A stretch of DNA of 64,000 nt from Anisus vortex (Eukaryota; Mollusca; Gastropoda; Planorbidae). The notes under the pieces were generated by a model that saw nothing but the letters and a program-made list of their open reading frames with translations, made no database searches and was not told where the DNA came from. Of the stretch, positions 41,740 to 53,749 are shown in pieces. The position numbers were made by a program, and so were the translations under genes. Location: the NCBI GenBank assembly GCA_949126835.1, contig OX421497.1, forward strand, positions 25,957,612 to 26,021,611, in the 5' to 3' direction. Numbering within the stretch: position 1 is the first letter of the stretch; each line of letters begins with the position of its first letter.

Positions 41740-42112
41740 TCACTGCCGCTAAGCATGAGAGGTTTTACTTTCAACCTCACCGTTGCTCACCTCCCCTAGT
41801 TTTTTCTTGAAAAGGCCCCACTGTTTTCTTTTAAGTCTTAAAAAAGGTCCCACTTCTTAGCATCTAAAATGTCCCACTTTTGAAACTTGCTAAATAGGTC
41901 AAACGTTTTTTTCATTAAAAAGACCTACGTTTTTTGTTATCGGGAAGGTCCAACTTCACATTTGTAATCTTAAAATGAAAAAAGGGCACCACTATCTTTT
42001 ATTGGAAAAACAAAAATGTTTATTCTTAAAAAGGCCCCATTTATTGGAAAAAATGCGTTGGGGGAGCGACCGTCCCCTACCCCCGCTACCTCCCTGGCTA
42101 CGCTGCTGGTTG
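41740..42112. repeat. degenerate repeat with AAAAAGGTCCCAC-type units
   Basis: Several loosely spaced copies of AAAAAGGTCCCACTT/GGCCCCA alternate with T-runs, ending CCCTGGCTACGCTGC. That end resembles the GGCTACGCCACTG terminus common to many animal repeats (compare GTGGCGTAGCCAGG near 58156). Family unknown. Confidence 0.35.
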
Positions 42113-42296
42113 GTGTATTTTTTTAACATTTAGTACTTTTCATTTTTTGTTTCATAAAAAAATCAGGTCTAAAGATAGTTTTATTCAATTGTTTTATATT
42201 GTCTTTCAGAGTATGAACAGCTGGCAGTCCCTGGACCTCTTACTGTTTAATTAACGATTATTTTTATATCTGTTTAATTATTCCTTTCTATATACA

Positions 42297-42530
42297 GTGC
42301 CAGTTAAAGGAACCGGGTTCGACTCTTGGTGAAGGCTAGATATTTTTCCCTGTTAAGAAAGGGGTCTTTAAGTCTTCACAGCTCTGACATTAAATTACCT
42401 GACAATAGTTCGCTGTGCATTGTGCTTGCTCGCCATACTGTTTTCTAGTGTGTTTCCTGAACAAAAACTGGTGAACCCTGCTTCACAGATCCCTATGAAT
42501 GAAATTGGTCCAATGGGGTTATCTTACTTT
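42297..42530 (+). mobile_element. tRNA-derived SINE, family 1 (diverged, 5'-truncated)
   Basis: Begins at the B box (CCGGGTTCGACTC) and keeps AAAACTGGTGAACC and GATCCCTATGAATGAAATTG of the family body. Confidence 0.65.
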
Positions 42531-42589
42531 CTTTCTATCATAGTATATCTAAATACCGACCTTTACGCTATAAACTCATCTATCTATCA

Positions 42590-42597
42590 ATCTATCT

Positions 42598-42662
<65 letters not shown>

Positions 42663-43165
42663 GAGACTGTTTGTTCCCATACGGATCCCCATTGGTCAAT
42701 TTTAAATCGCGTGAGTTTGTGTCACTGACCTATTTAGGCCCAGGTCTATATACTGTCTAATAATTGTTCACATTGGACATGCGACTCCTCTAACTCAGTG
42801 GTTAACGTAGCCGACTGCTATGCGGGTGAACCGGGTTCGATTCACCAGTTAGACTATACCTTTTTTTTTGTACAATTTTTTTTTCAAACTTTTAAAAACA
42901 AAAGACATTGTAAATGTACGGGCAATTTAAAATGTTGTTAAATAAAAATACTTGCCTATTTTTTTACCCGATTACAATCTTTTTTTTAAATTACTTTCCT
43001 AAAAGTCTTCAGTAAAAAATAATAATTGAGATATTAGATTTATACTAATTTATAGCTTTCTTTTAAATATTAGATTTATAGATTTCTTTTGATTGTAGTT
43101 TATACAATTTTTATCTGCACCTAATAAAGTAATACAGTCCGTTTTTTTTCACCAGGGCAACGCCG
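42590..43165 (+). mobile_element. Helitron-like non-autonomous repeat, uninterrupted copy
   Basis: TCTATCTAGATATATATA with a (TA)n run to 42660, then CCCATTGGTCAATTTTAAAT, a tRNA-like segment at 42786-42853 and a shared downstream region. It ends CACCAGGGCAACGCCGGGCAAT. It has no coding capacity. See the copy at 32961 for the comparison. Confidence 0.5.
42786..42853 (+). other. tRNA-like sequence inside Helitron-like repeat
   Basis: CTAACTCAGTGGTTAACG and GAACCGGGTTCGATTCACC give recognisable D- and T-arm regions, but the acceptor ends do not pair. Homologous in position to 33121-33190. Confidence 0.6.
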
Positions 43166-43729
43166 GGCAATGTATCTTGTATCTATATATTTATCCATAT
43201 GTCTGTATGTCTCGCTGACTGTCTATCTGAAACTGTGTGCAAACTAGATTCTTTACACATTTATGCAACAACATTTAACAGAATGCCCCCATTTATCCCT
43301 AATTTATATGAGGAATGTATTAATCCAAAAGACAGAAAGAAATTAAAATGTGCTTACACATATTTATGTTTCAAATTAAGCTTGTAAACATGCAATTAGA
43401 ATTAAATCTATTTGTAACGAAATAAACGTAAATATAGTCTAACTATAGCAAGCATAATATTAACAAAAGCTATTATACGTTATCAGATGTTATTACATTC
43501 AAAATATTATCTAATTAAGCCTTGGTCAAAGGGCACTGCTTGATTTGTATCATAGCTCATACACCAAGATGCTATTCTAAATAAAAAACTTTACTTTTTT
43601 TTTTACTTAAATATCCGAAAGCTATTTTCCCCCAATGAGATAATTATTTTTAATTATTATACTGTTTTTTAATAAGGGATAAATATTGTAAGTTAAATTG
43701 TATGGCTTATAGATGGGATAACTTCATTC
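43166..43729. other. no gene seen
   Basis: A 62-codon frame at 43199 lacks motifs. AT-rich. Confidence 0.4.
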
Positions 43730-44030
43730 CAAAATGAAGAAGTGGAAAGAAGAGTAGTACATAAGCCTTTCCTACGTGAACTAAAAGAGAGGAGGTGGAA
43801 ATGGAATGATCACACTCTAAGAAAAGAATCGGGCAACATAGCTCACCAAGCACTACAGTGGAATCCACAGGGAACCTGGAAAGAGATCGGTCAAATAACA
43901 CCTGTAGAAGAACACTGGAAAAAAGAACTGAAATAAGCGGGAATACAGTGGCAAGAGATGAAGAGAATGGCTCAAGACCGGAAGGAGTTGATAAACTTGA
44001 AGCGGCCCTATGTCTAACTGAGGACTTAAA
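43730..44030 (+). mobile_element. LINE 3' end fragment (GHTLRK / WNPQG type)
   Basis: The frame reads [20 protein letters not shown], then [10 protein letters not shown] and, after a stop, WQEMKRMAQDRKEL. This is the standard LINE tail W-x-W-I-G-H-T-L-R-K ... W-N-P-Q-G-K ... M-A-Q-D-R. It ends near AATTGATTGATTGAAA. Confidence 0.75.
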
Positions 44031-45461
44031 ATAAATTGATTGATTGAAATTTTATGGCACATCCAGATTTAATAAAAATATATTGTTAATTAGATGTTAA
44101 TTTTGTAAATAAAAATAATAATAGTGAAAACAAAATACTAATATTATATTAGCGAAGTTTAAATTTAGCTATAAAACATCATGTCGCCTCTTTTTTTTTA
44201 AATTAAAAAGAAAAACACGAAACAAAGAAATGATTTGTAAGATTCTTAGCAAGTAGGCCTACATAAACTTTAAAAAACATCAATAAATTTAGAAACATTA
44301 TAAAAAATTTAAAAGTAAAGTTGTACTTGAAAGTATAGTATTATAATATTTTAACAAATAAATATACTTTTCAAATAAAAAAAAAAAAATAAAAAAAAAA
44401 AATTATTTGAATCCGAGTAAGAAATGGGCTCCTTGTCATGGTCATTATTTGAAATCTAACAAAAGATTTGCATAGAGTAGGCTATGTAATCGTTTGTTTA
44501 GAAAGAGTGTTAGTAAATTTGTAAATAATCATGGAACACACATGTTGACAAAGAGATTAACACAAAAAACTAAATTTTCAACCCATTGCCTGTCATTAAA
44601 AAATTCATCTCAATGTTATTATAAAGCAAATGGTCCGTTCGTTAATTACAAAATGAGAGTTAAATTGATGTGCAACAAACAAAAAATTATTATTTTATAT
44701 AGCCGGGTCATATAAACATAAAAATTTGTTATATCGATTAAAATACACACACAGATAAAAACGTATTAATTTTTTTTAAACTGATTAACTACCGAATTAA
44801 AATCAGACAAAAATCAAGCTGTAACCGAATTAAATTTCTGTCCCGTTTGTTTGCATGCGGGTGTGTGTACATATGTGTGTCTTGTTCTCTTATCCATTGA
44901 TAGATTTTAAAACGATTTACATAATTTTGTAGGGAAATAAATTGTGTATAAGAAAAATATAAACAAAATCTAGTTAATTTGTAGTTTAGACAATAATTAA
45001 TGTTGAAATGTGAATTGTAACGAAAAATTAGACGGAAAAAAAAATCTTTTTACCTAATATTTCTGTTTTTTTCTAAATGAATTTAAAACTTTCACTCATA
45101 ATTATTATAAATTATATCCAAAATCAAACATAATAAATCCAAGATGAAATTAATTGAGTGGTAAATACACAAACAAGATAAGGTTATCAATCGAAACATT
45201 GAAGAAAGTTTTTTTTTTCGCTTATTTTTACCGAAATTTAGCACAGAAACTAAGAATGCTTACGCTTTGTAATCAAAAATCGGTTCGTAGATATACTTCC
45301 TGTTGGTAACTACAAATTTCGGAACAAAATTTAAAGATATAATGCAAATATTGAGCTTTAAACACGGCGAAATTATCTTGGCGCTGTCAGCGGGTTGCGG
45401 TACAAAGTTAGTTAATCAGTTAAGCTACATACACACATATAAAAACGTGTAGTGAATTCTT
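44031..45461. other. no gene seen; 3' flank of the minus-strand lectin
   Basis: AT-rich with poly-A runs at 44379-44402. Nothing recognised. Confidence 0.5.
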
Positions 45462-46634
45462 CTAAGCTACATACTCACAGATAAAAGCGAAAGTATTAGC
45501 ATAAAGTGTGTTGGATAATTTATCCTGAGTAGTGTTATAAGCATAATAGCCACAATAAGACATGACACAATAAGTGTGTGCATAAAACGAAAGAGACATT
45601 TCTTCCTGCGTCATGTTTTGTCCATCAGACCAAACCTGACCAGTGCCGCTGGCAGAATGTGTAAGTCCAAGCCAAAACCTTGTTTGATTTGATGCCGCAT
45701 CTAGAACTGCTTGTAGAATAATGTCCCTCTTCTCTAGACTTTTCATTGTGGCTAGACGACCGTGTAGTCCGGTACAGTTAGTCTCCGCATTGTAGTAATT
45801 TACCAAAGTTATCGACACAAACAGGCAAGAGTTTAATAATCCTTTTATTGTAACCTTGTAGCCAAGGCTAGTGTCACAAACCAACTGTGCCGATGGTGTA
45901 GTAGTTAGAATTTCAACTGGATTAATGGAGATTAAATCCTGCATCGATGTTCTGTCAGGCGGTTCCGTTCTACTCACAGAAAGATCCATAGTACTGTCAG
46001 AAATATCCATTGTGTTACCAAAAGGATCAGCTGTACTTTCAGACAAATTCATTGTGTTACCAGAAAGATCAGCTGTACTTTCAGACAAATCCATTGTCTT
46101 ACCAGAAGTTGTTCCATCAGGCAAATCTGTTGTGCTGACAGATGGGTCCAATGAACTGTCTGGCAAATCCATTGTACTGCTAGATGGACCTGTTGTACTT
46201 TCAGTCTGATCCATTAGACTGTTATACGGATCTGTTGTACTGTCAACTGGTTGACTAAAAGTGGTTGAAGTTATATATATAAACCTTGTGGTTTGCTGTG
46301 TTGAGGAAACACTTTCTGTCGATGTACTGTAATCTAACCAATCAGCAACATATAAAGACTGTCCAAGTAATGGTTTCGTCCCCATTGTATCTGTAACAAC
46401 ACCAGGCCGACAAATCAATGAAGATGTATCATAAATGAAGGCAGTATAGAGCAATTGAAGACACTGGACAGAACACTCCAAAACTGACCTTGTTCGGAAG
46501 ACGTCTCCGCTGACAATGAGTCCAATATCATTCTGGTTTATTTTTCGAAATTTCTTCTGAGTGATGACACTATCTGTTGCACATATCGCACAAAGCGTAC
46601 AGTAAAATAACATCAAGTAATGTAAACACGCCAT
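45462..46634 (-). CDS. secreted PAN-like / mucin-like / C-type lectin protein, single exon
   Basis: 390 residues from the ATG at 46634. The frame is open 25 codons further upstream, but this ATG directly precedes a signal peptide (MACLHYLMLFYCTLCAICA). A PAN/apple-like cysteine segment follows (LECSVQC ... FIYDTSSLICRPG). Next comes a Ser/Thr/Asp-rich linker of about 140 residues with imperfect repeats of STADLSGNTMDLSE type, probably O-glycosylated. The C-terminal CTLD has NYYNAETNC, RLATMKSLEKRD, FWLGLTHSASGTGQVWSDG and FICEYV, with several N-x-S/T sites. EPN and WND are absent, so classical calcium-dependent sugar binding is doubtful. It is a probable hemolymph or mucosal lectin. Two broken relatives exist, at 36796-37010 and 53520-58165. 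Confidence 0.9.
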   Translation of the reverse strand: MACLHYLMLFYCTLCAICATDSVITQKKFRKINQNDIGLIVSGDVFRTRSVLECSVQCLQLLYTAFIYDTSSLICRPGVVTDTMGTKPLLGQSLYVADWLDYSTSTESVSSTQQTTRFIYITSTTFSQPVDSTTDPYNSLMDQTESTTGPSSSTMDLPDSSLDPSVSTTDLPDGTTSGKTMDLSESTADLSGNTMNLSESTADPFGNTMDISDSTMDLSVSRTEPPDRTSMQDLISINPVEILTTTPSAQLVCDTSLGYKVTIKGLLNSCLFVSITLVNYYNAETNCTGLHGRLATMKSLEKRDIILQAVLDAASNQTRFWLGLTHSASGTGQVWSDGQNMTQEEMSLSFYAHTYCVMSYCGYYAYNTTQDKLSNTLYANTFAFICEYVA

Positions 46635-46770
46635 ATCTGCTAACGAAATGGTTACTGGAAAGTTTAAATTAAAACTATATCGTAACGATGGCGAGTGAGA
46701 ATAAAACACACTTCTGGTATTTAATACACAACCGGAGGCTGAATAAATCAGTCATGGTTGACAGGCTCAA
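46635..46770 (-). promoter_or_regulatory. conserved 5' flank of the mucin-CTLD gene
   Basis: On the minus strand, GTGTATTAAATACCAGAAGT and then TTATTCTCACT, upstream of the ATG, recur in the relic at 36880-37010 although the coding part there is ruined. TTAAATA could act as a TATA-like element. The functional role is an inference. Confidence 0.35.
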
Positions 46771-48869
46771 CAATGAATTATAAATGAATTGTTCACTTCA
46801 TATCCAATAATGTCTAGCTCTTTTATTTATTTTTTTGTGAAAACATCAAAAGCATTACTGGTACTAATATGAAGGAAATGTTCAAAAAGACTCCTAATTA
46901 GTTTCGCTATTAACCACTTACGTTCAAAACAACTTTTTAATTTTCATTAGGCCTTTTATAAATTCTATAAGAGTTATACATTTTCAAATTTGCTCTCGTC
47001 AGAAATTGTTTTTCACATTTTTAGATCTTGACTATAATGTGTTTTTCCTGACATTATTTTGTTTATGTGTTTAATAACGAAACTTTAAAAAGTAATTCAT
47101 TCATGTTTTTTTAAACGTTATTACTGGCTACTTTTCATACACTTAGGATAAAATTCAAAGTTGTGAATATGCTCTATATAAGCCTTCATGATCAATCCCC
47201 TAATTGCATCAGATCCATGGTCGAGATACACATAATAACAGAGAGAACAGGACTGCGTTGAAACAAAATTCAACTACAACTCAATGTACCAAACGTAAAT
47301 AGGAAAACATTGGAAGCTCGCCAGTACAGGGTCGTAGCACTTCTGTGTTTGAATGAATTTCCGAACACAATAAAACAAGTCGACAATATAGACATTTTTA
47401 AAGCCAAACTTGATCTATTTTAATAACATAATATGATAAATGTATAGCGTATTCGAAGACTAATTGATAACGATAATAAATAGCGCAATATAAATATGTA
47501 ATTTGTATTTAATTAGTATGTATGCTCTTAATGCATGGCGATATAAAACATATACATTTTAATTTGGTATCTGAAACGGCATCAGACAAACATAAGTAGG
47601 TCCAATACATGTATAAACTACAATTTTTCTCATGTTTAATTAATTATATTGTGTTGAATTTTGCTCTTAATTCATTCTATCCATCTCTTACAGTTTACAA
47701 ACATGAATTGGAAAATGTTTCTGTATATACCCGTTCAGGTATGTGGTTCGCATAATTGAATCAATGGTTCCATCTCCCTAGCGATGGCATTCGATCAGTT
47801 AGTTCTAAGGCCATTAACGGGAATGCACAATTTTTTTACTCGACATTCAACCGTTTCCCTTTATAGAGTAACGCCATAATAATTTCACAAAATTATCTTT
47901 ATCATATCGTCTTAATTCTACTTCTGTCGTCCGTTGGAGGACTGGCTCACTATGACATAATACACTCAAGCCACTCGATGAGCGTTTAAAGAAGAATTTA
48001 ATGCTTGAACCAGGAAAGACAATGGCTCAATAGCTGAATCCTAAGTGATAGGCCTACTTTTTTCTTGTATGATACATGGTATGATAGTTTGAGCGAATGT
48101 CTATTGTGTTGAGTACAATAAATGGTTCTTTCATATTCTTTTAAGTATGCTGAAAGACGGAATTTGTGTAATCAAATCAAATTTCCATTTATTTGGATCA
48201 ATAAAGCAATCTTATCTTATAATTACATTAATAATAACACTGGTCGATAATAAGTACTTCCTTATCGCTTTGCAAAACCAAAACAAATACATCTCTGCGT
48301 GTATTATGTAGATTTTGGTACAGAAAGTGCTAGATTAGATTTTCACTGACGTTTTGAAAATACATGAAAAATGAGTACTATAAATTTGTAGATATTACGT
48401 GAACACATATTGGTGTACGTGAATAATATATACATTATAATAAATAATCATCGATACAATTATAACACAAATGATTTCGACGTCATAATTATAAAAAAAA
48501 AACTCTAAATGAAATATAGATACCGGGGCATTTCTAAACTATTTAACCATGATATACACATATAACAATAATATTTTCTTATCTTAATTATACGTATCAT
48601 ATCTTTATATTTAATTTAATTTTCTAATCTTAACTGTAATACTTTATAAATGAATATTATTTATTTATCTTTTTCTATTTTTACCTCTTATATTTTTTTA
48701 TGTTTTTTTTTTCCAAAATGTTCACTATATTTCGTCCGGGTGAACGGGTGAGTGAGATATTTCTATTGAAAATATCACCTTGAGTGTTTCCGTATCAGTT
48801 TCTCACACCTCAGCACAATTTTGTTCCTAAATTTCGAAAAATACAACAATAATGAAACAAATCTTGAGA
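46771..48869. other. no gene seen; weak LINE-like scrap
   Basis: At 47200-47425 frames contain FNYNSMYQT and DNIDIFKAKLDL, loosely like the end of a LINE ORF2. I cannot place it in a family. The rest is AT-rich. Confidence 0.35.
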
Positions 48870-50990
48870 ACAAAGTTTTTGGTATAAATCCTTTTTTTTC
48901 CATTTTCCTCATGGGTTAACTTTCCTTTGATTTTTTTTTTACCACACACAATGAAGAAAAGAAACAAATGAGAAGTCTTTATAAGCAATTCAGAAACATG
49001 GACAAACATATCAGTAAGATGCGTTCCATGTGGATTTTTAAATGCGCACCAAATAATTGTGTAATGAAAAAAAAAACATAGTAGAAACTAATTTTTGCAG
49101 ATTAAGCTGAGGTATGGTGATACAAATTTGAATGAACGTATTCTCAATGAAAACCGACGTAAATACTATTACTGTAGTACACTTCATGAACTTATTCGGC
49201 AAAATTAAGCCAAAATATATAATAAACTATATTAAAGACATCCAACTGTACTAAAGACTTTAAAGATATAAGAACAATAAAATAAATACACAAAAAAAAT
49301 GACAACAACGTTAACAAAAAGCCTTATATAGGCTTCGATGTTGATGGGCCAGAAATACAACAATTCAATTCAATTCAACTCTATGTGCCAAGTTTAAGAA
49401 AAATAGGACGCGCGGAAGTGGGTCAATTAATTAACTTTCCCAAGATTTTGTCAGTCAGCTGCGCACAATTTTGTGAAGTTAAAAAAGTGGGTTTAAAAAA
49501 GAAAACCCACCAATGGAAATGAACGGTAATAACCAATGCCGTGAATAAATAAACAGTCAAAGTTTCAAACAATTGTTTTCCAATGGTTAGTCAACCATTA
49601 ATGTATTCAGAGGTTTCAAGCCACGACAGTGTTTTTAAATGCAAAGAATGAAAATGCCAATATTAATCCAGGGGGGAAGGGGGCGTGCAGACTTTTAATG
49701 ATGTAGCGTAAAGGAAAAAAAATCCTTTTCCTTTTACATGGAGCGAAATGTAATATTCTCACATCAACCCTTTACAATAGAATTATTTTGTAACTCTGAT
49801 AAAGCCTTTTTAAAAAAATACTCTCTGATTATTTAATTCTCTTGTTAAAAATATCATGACCAGTCATCATAAAGTTTGCATTGAGGTTATCTTACAATTT
49901 CCTTATGGCTGTGCAAATATTATCCTATAGTTTTCTTATTTGCAAACATTTATTTTAAATAGTGTCTGGCTGACGATATTTTATGCTTGTGATGTTACGT
50001 TTAAAAAAAACAACAACAATTAAGTTTGAAAATTGACCCAGTAAGGTAAAAAAACAAATAGATGATGGCGTTAGGCCTGAAAGTAAAGACCAAGAATACT
50101 TTCATTATTCACTTGTTTTTTCTAACGTGCATTATTTCTTGTGTAGAACTTGGTGGAATTTCTAAACCATTTTACAAAGTGACTCAAGCAGGAAACGGCA
50201 TGTATCACTTGACTACAGAAAATAAAAGTAGGTCAGTTGTGGCATGCGGGACATCGTGCATAAATTGGAACTACACGTGTGAAGCCTTCATCTATGACGA
50301 AAGAAACCAGACTTGCTGGTTGGGATATGGCCTATGGAAAGTTGGCATGGTACCTGTCTACCCTCAAGTTTTCTATTCAACTGGAACAACTTACTGTCCC
50401 AGTAGTCTTGGATACACTGAACTATTTATCTACAACACCGGTCTGTGTGCTTTTATCTCCAATCAGTCAATGACTTATCAAAACTCTGTTAGTGCTTGCA
50501 AACAGAAGAAAGGATTGCTGATGACTGTGAAAAATCAAAGCAGACTGAACCTCCTGCTCGCATTCATGAAACAAGTTTCTGTTTCTGTGGTCTGGATAGG
50601 TCTGGATGACATTGTCAAAGAAGGACAGTTTGTTTGGTCAGACGGGACAAAGATAACTTCTACAGAAACTGCTTTTGTATTTTATAAAGGCCGTCCATCA
50701 CCAATATCATCGGCTGAAAACTGTTGCGAGTATAGCACGGTAATTAGAGCTAATGACTTAGCTTGTACTAGTCCGTTGAAATTCATATGTGAATATATAT
50801 TTTTTTTAAATTAAGTTATAGGCTTAAGCTTACTGTTCGATTAGATTTAGTTGAATGTTTCTTTTGTATTTCAAGGGGAGAAAACAAAGTAATCTTTAAC
50901 AATTTTATAAGCATTGAAAATTAAAGGAAAATTTACGCTTCTAATAATATGCATGTTATTTGTATTGCTTACTAAATATTTTTTTTAGTT
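48870..50990 (+). repeat. duplicated segment, copy 1 (contains the lectin at 50065)
   Basis: Flank and gene are similar to 59900-61920, including ACATAGTAGAAACTAATTTT and TCAAAGTTTCAAACAATTGT upstream and TTTTGTATTTCAAGG downstream. Copy 1 has about 200 bp more upstream sequence near 49145-49370. This shows a segmental duplication of gene plus flanks at an offset of about 10.7 kb. Confidence 0.85.
50065..50814 (+). CDS. secreted PAN-like / C-type lectin protein, copy 1
   Basis: Two adjacent ATGs occur (50062 and 50065). The second aligns with the single ATG of the paralogue and is preferred, giving 249 residues. A hydrophobic leader (FIIHLFFLTCIISCVELGG) acts as signal peptide. Residues about 55-100 form a PAN/apple-like cysteine region (VVACGTSC ... 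TCEAFIYDERNQTCW). The CTLD runs from about 115 (YCPSSLGYTELF) with SVSACKQKKGLLMTV, VVWIGLDDIVKEGQFVWSDG and LKFICEY. EPN and WND are absent. The last residues (IFFLN) come from a run-on into T-rich sequence, where the paralogue stops earlier. Probably a secreted recognition protein. It shares its overall plan with the protein at 46634 but lacks the mucin linker. Confidence 0.9.
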   Translation: MALGLKVKTKNTFIIHLFFLTCIISCVELGGISKPFYKVTQAGNGMYHLTTENKSRSVVACGTSCINWNYTCEAFIYDERNQTCWLGYGLWKVGMVPVYPQVFYSTGTTYCPSSLGYTELFIYNTGLCAFISNQSMTYQNSVSACKQKKGLLMTVKNQSRLNLLLAFMKQVSVSVVWIGLDDIVKEGQFVWSDGTKITSTETAFVFYKGRPSPISSAENCCEYSTVIRANDLACTSPLKFICEYIFFLN

Positions 50991-51990
50991 ACTATTAAGC
51001 CAATTGTAGTTTTTAAAGTTATTAATTATTTAATTATTTGTGTTTTTTTTAATTATTATTGAGCCAATTAAATGTAGCTTTTAAACTTATTATTGAGCCA
51101 ATTGTAATTTATTAAATTATTATGGAGCCAATAATTGTAGATTTTAAAGTTTTTAATAAGTTGTTTTTTTTTCAAGTTATTTTTGAGCCAATTGTAATTT
51201 TTGAAATTGAAATTGAGCCAATTGTCCTTTATAAAGTTATTATTGAGGCAATATATGTATTTTTTTAAGTTATTATAAATTCAAATGTCGTTTATAAAGT
51301 TATTATTGAGCTAATTGTTGTTTTTAAATTTACCATTGAGTCAATTGTAGTTCTATTTACCCGATTGTAATTGTGTTTTTTTTCTAAGTTATTACTGAGC
51401 CAATTGTAGTGTTTGAAAGTTACCATTGAGCCAATTGTAGTAGATTTTAAAATATTATTGAGCCAATTGTAGTTTTTAGAGTTACTATTGAGCCCATTGA
51501 AGATTTCAAAGTTATTATTATGCTAATTGTAGTTTGTAAAGTTACTATTGAGCCAATTGTTGTTGTTTTTTTTAGTTATTATTGAGCCAATTGTAGTTTG
51601 TAAAGTTATTATTGTGCCAATAATTGTTGTTTTTGAAGTTATAATTGAGACACCAATTGTAGTTTTTGAAGTTATAATTGAGCCAATCATTGTAATTTTT
51701 AAAGCTATAATTGAGCCAAGAGATGCAGTTTTTACAGTTTTATTTTAGCCAATAACTGTTATTTTTGACGTTTTAATTGAGCCAATTATCGTTTTTAAAG
51801 TTTATATTAAACCCATTGTAGTTTTTAAAGTTATTATTGTCCGATTGTATTTTTTTATGTTATCATGGAGCCAATCGTTGTTTTTTAAGTTATTATTGAG
51901 CCAATTGTAGTTTTTAAAGTTATTATTGAGCCAATTTTTGTTTTTAAAAGTTATTATTGTCCAATTGTAGTTTTTTTTAAGTTAATATTT
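50990..51990. repeat. expanded minisatellite of about 30 bp (TTATTGAGCCAATTGTAGTTTTTAAAG-like)
   Basis: About thirty diverged units of TATTGAGCCAATTGTAGTTT plus TTAAAGT. The paralogous position near 61910 has only one unit, so the array grew in copy 1 after duplication. Frames such as EPIVVFKVIIEPI are artefacts. Confidence 0.9.
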
Positions 51991-53519
51991 TGCCACCTCA
52001 AAGTCCCATTTTAGAAGCCTTGTATCTAAAAAGCAATCGGTTAATTCTAAATTACATCGTTTACAAACTCAAAAGTTTTTAGAGCAGAAAATCAATTGTT
52101 TTTCGTGAATGTGGTGCAATTACAATAAAAAATAATAATTGGTTTGAAAATAATTGTTTATACTTTTTACATTTTCTAGTAAGGGAGACAAAAAAAACGC
52201 AAATCTGACAAGTTTTTTAAAAAGCTCTACAAATGACCTTTTATTATAATTTATATTTCAAATTAAAAGGCATTAAATACCTAAATTTGAACTTTTTAAA
52301 AAATATCGAACTTTCACTACTGTAATTGAAATAAATGGGGTTAAAATTAGTAATTTTTAAATCCTTAATCAAAATTGTTTAAAATTTCATGAATCTTTAT
52401 ATGTGTATTCAAATATGACATTAATATTTGAATTTTATTTAAACCACATAACTCTTTCAGTAATAAATGATACAAAATGTGCTACATAAGTAGGTATTTG
52501 GGCAATGGTTGACAATCATGTACTTGAACGTAAAGCAAGCAAAAACAGTTTTTAAATAGTGTAAGACTCGAGTCTTAAACAATAAATAAGGCAAGTTAAT
52601 AAGTTTTTTAATAAAAAAATTAAAGTAACATTGTTACTTTTATTACTGTTTTTTTTTAAAGAAATTAAAAGAAATTTAAATTAAACGTTGAAAAATAGCA
52701 TGTTCAATATATTGATTTAAAACACTGATCCTAATTATAGTATTAATAATAAAAATACAAAACGAACCAAAGATCCTAAAACAAAAAAAAACAAATAGTA
52801 TTAAAAAATAACTTGACACTATTCAAAATATTACCCTGTATACATGATTTGATTTGGTTTCTTTATTTCTTTCATTGGCATAAGACCTATATCTTATTAT
52901 CCCCAACACTATAAAAGAAAGCTTTTCACGAAAATTGTACAGTAGCGTATAGCCCTATAGCACTTCCATTAAATATGTTAACAGTTTTTGGCAATTCTAC
53001 AATCCAAACTTTAAGGGATCCCTAAAAATGTTTCAGAATTTGACTTACAGAATTGCCCAAAAATAGTTGACATAATTATTAATTACATACTCACTTTTAA
53101 TATTAAATTGGATTCCTCATAACTTTTCTTGTAGACCTTGTATATTTATAAATAATGAAAAATGGACGTTGAGGTTGAAATAAAAAAAATTTAATCACGA
53201 GCATAAGCTATACTTGAAACAATCCAAAAACATCAATTAAAAAGTTTTACCGGAAGTTAACCGGAAGTTCTTGAAGATCAGTTCTATAGACCAGAATTAA
53301 TGACGTCTTACCTTTTCAATAGGTCATGGGTTATCGTTTTTCAACAGCATTAAACGCCTCTGGAAAAACAAGACAGAACTGAGTTACTAACGAATAATCC
53401 CGGTCTTGGTGATTCACCAACTAAAGTAAAATTATTTGTTATTGTATAAATGTATGAATTGTCATCACGTTAGTAATAATAAAATTAAAAATACCAGTGA
53501 GCTATTTATTATGATACAT
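51991..53519. other. no gene seen
   Basis: AT-rich, with long A/T runs. Near 53255 a short direct repeat ACCGGAAGTTAACCGGAAGTT occurs. Confidence 0.5.
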
Positions 53520-53749
53520 CGTACTCCCAGATAAAAGATTGAAGATTGGTAAAGCTAGTGTTTGTTAATTTATCCAGAGTTTTGTTATAAGCATAACAGT
53601 CACATGTGTTCAAGAAACAAGATGATGATACATAAAACCCCAGGGTCTTATCTTCCTCTGTTATGTTTTTCCCGTCAGTCCAAGCCAGAGCCTTGACCTA
53701 GTTGACGTGCCTTGAAGAAATCTTGGAATCGTTTGACTCTTCTCTAAAC
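53520..53749 (-). pseudogene. CTLD pseudogene, C-terminal part (split by hAT)
   Basis: The minus strand reads LAWTDGKNITEEDKTLGFYV, then CDCYAYNKTLDKLTNTSF and FIWEYDVS then stop, collinear with the end of the protein at 46634 (QNMTQEE ... YAYNTTQDKLSNT ... FICEYVA). The last conserved cysteine is tryptophan (TGG). RLWLGLT and SLEK-like parts just before the hAT junction are frame-shifted. The remainder lies beyond the transposon at 58043. Confidence 0.85.

Noticed and set aside
45871..46209. Plus-strand frame under the mucin-like linker
   Set aside because: Antisense shadow of the repetitive Ser/Thr linker.
46560..46709. Earlier start for the minus-strand lectin at 46709
   Set aside because: The added 25 residues precede a clean signal peptide; the ATG at 46634 fits secretion better.
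51548..51748. Frame rich in EPIVVFEVIIE
   Set aside because: Translation of the 30-bp minisatellite, not a gene.
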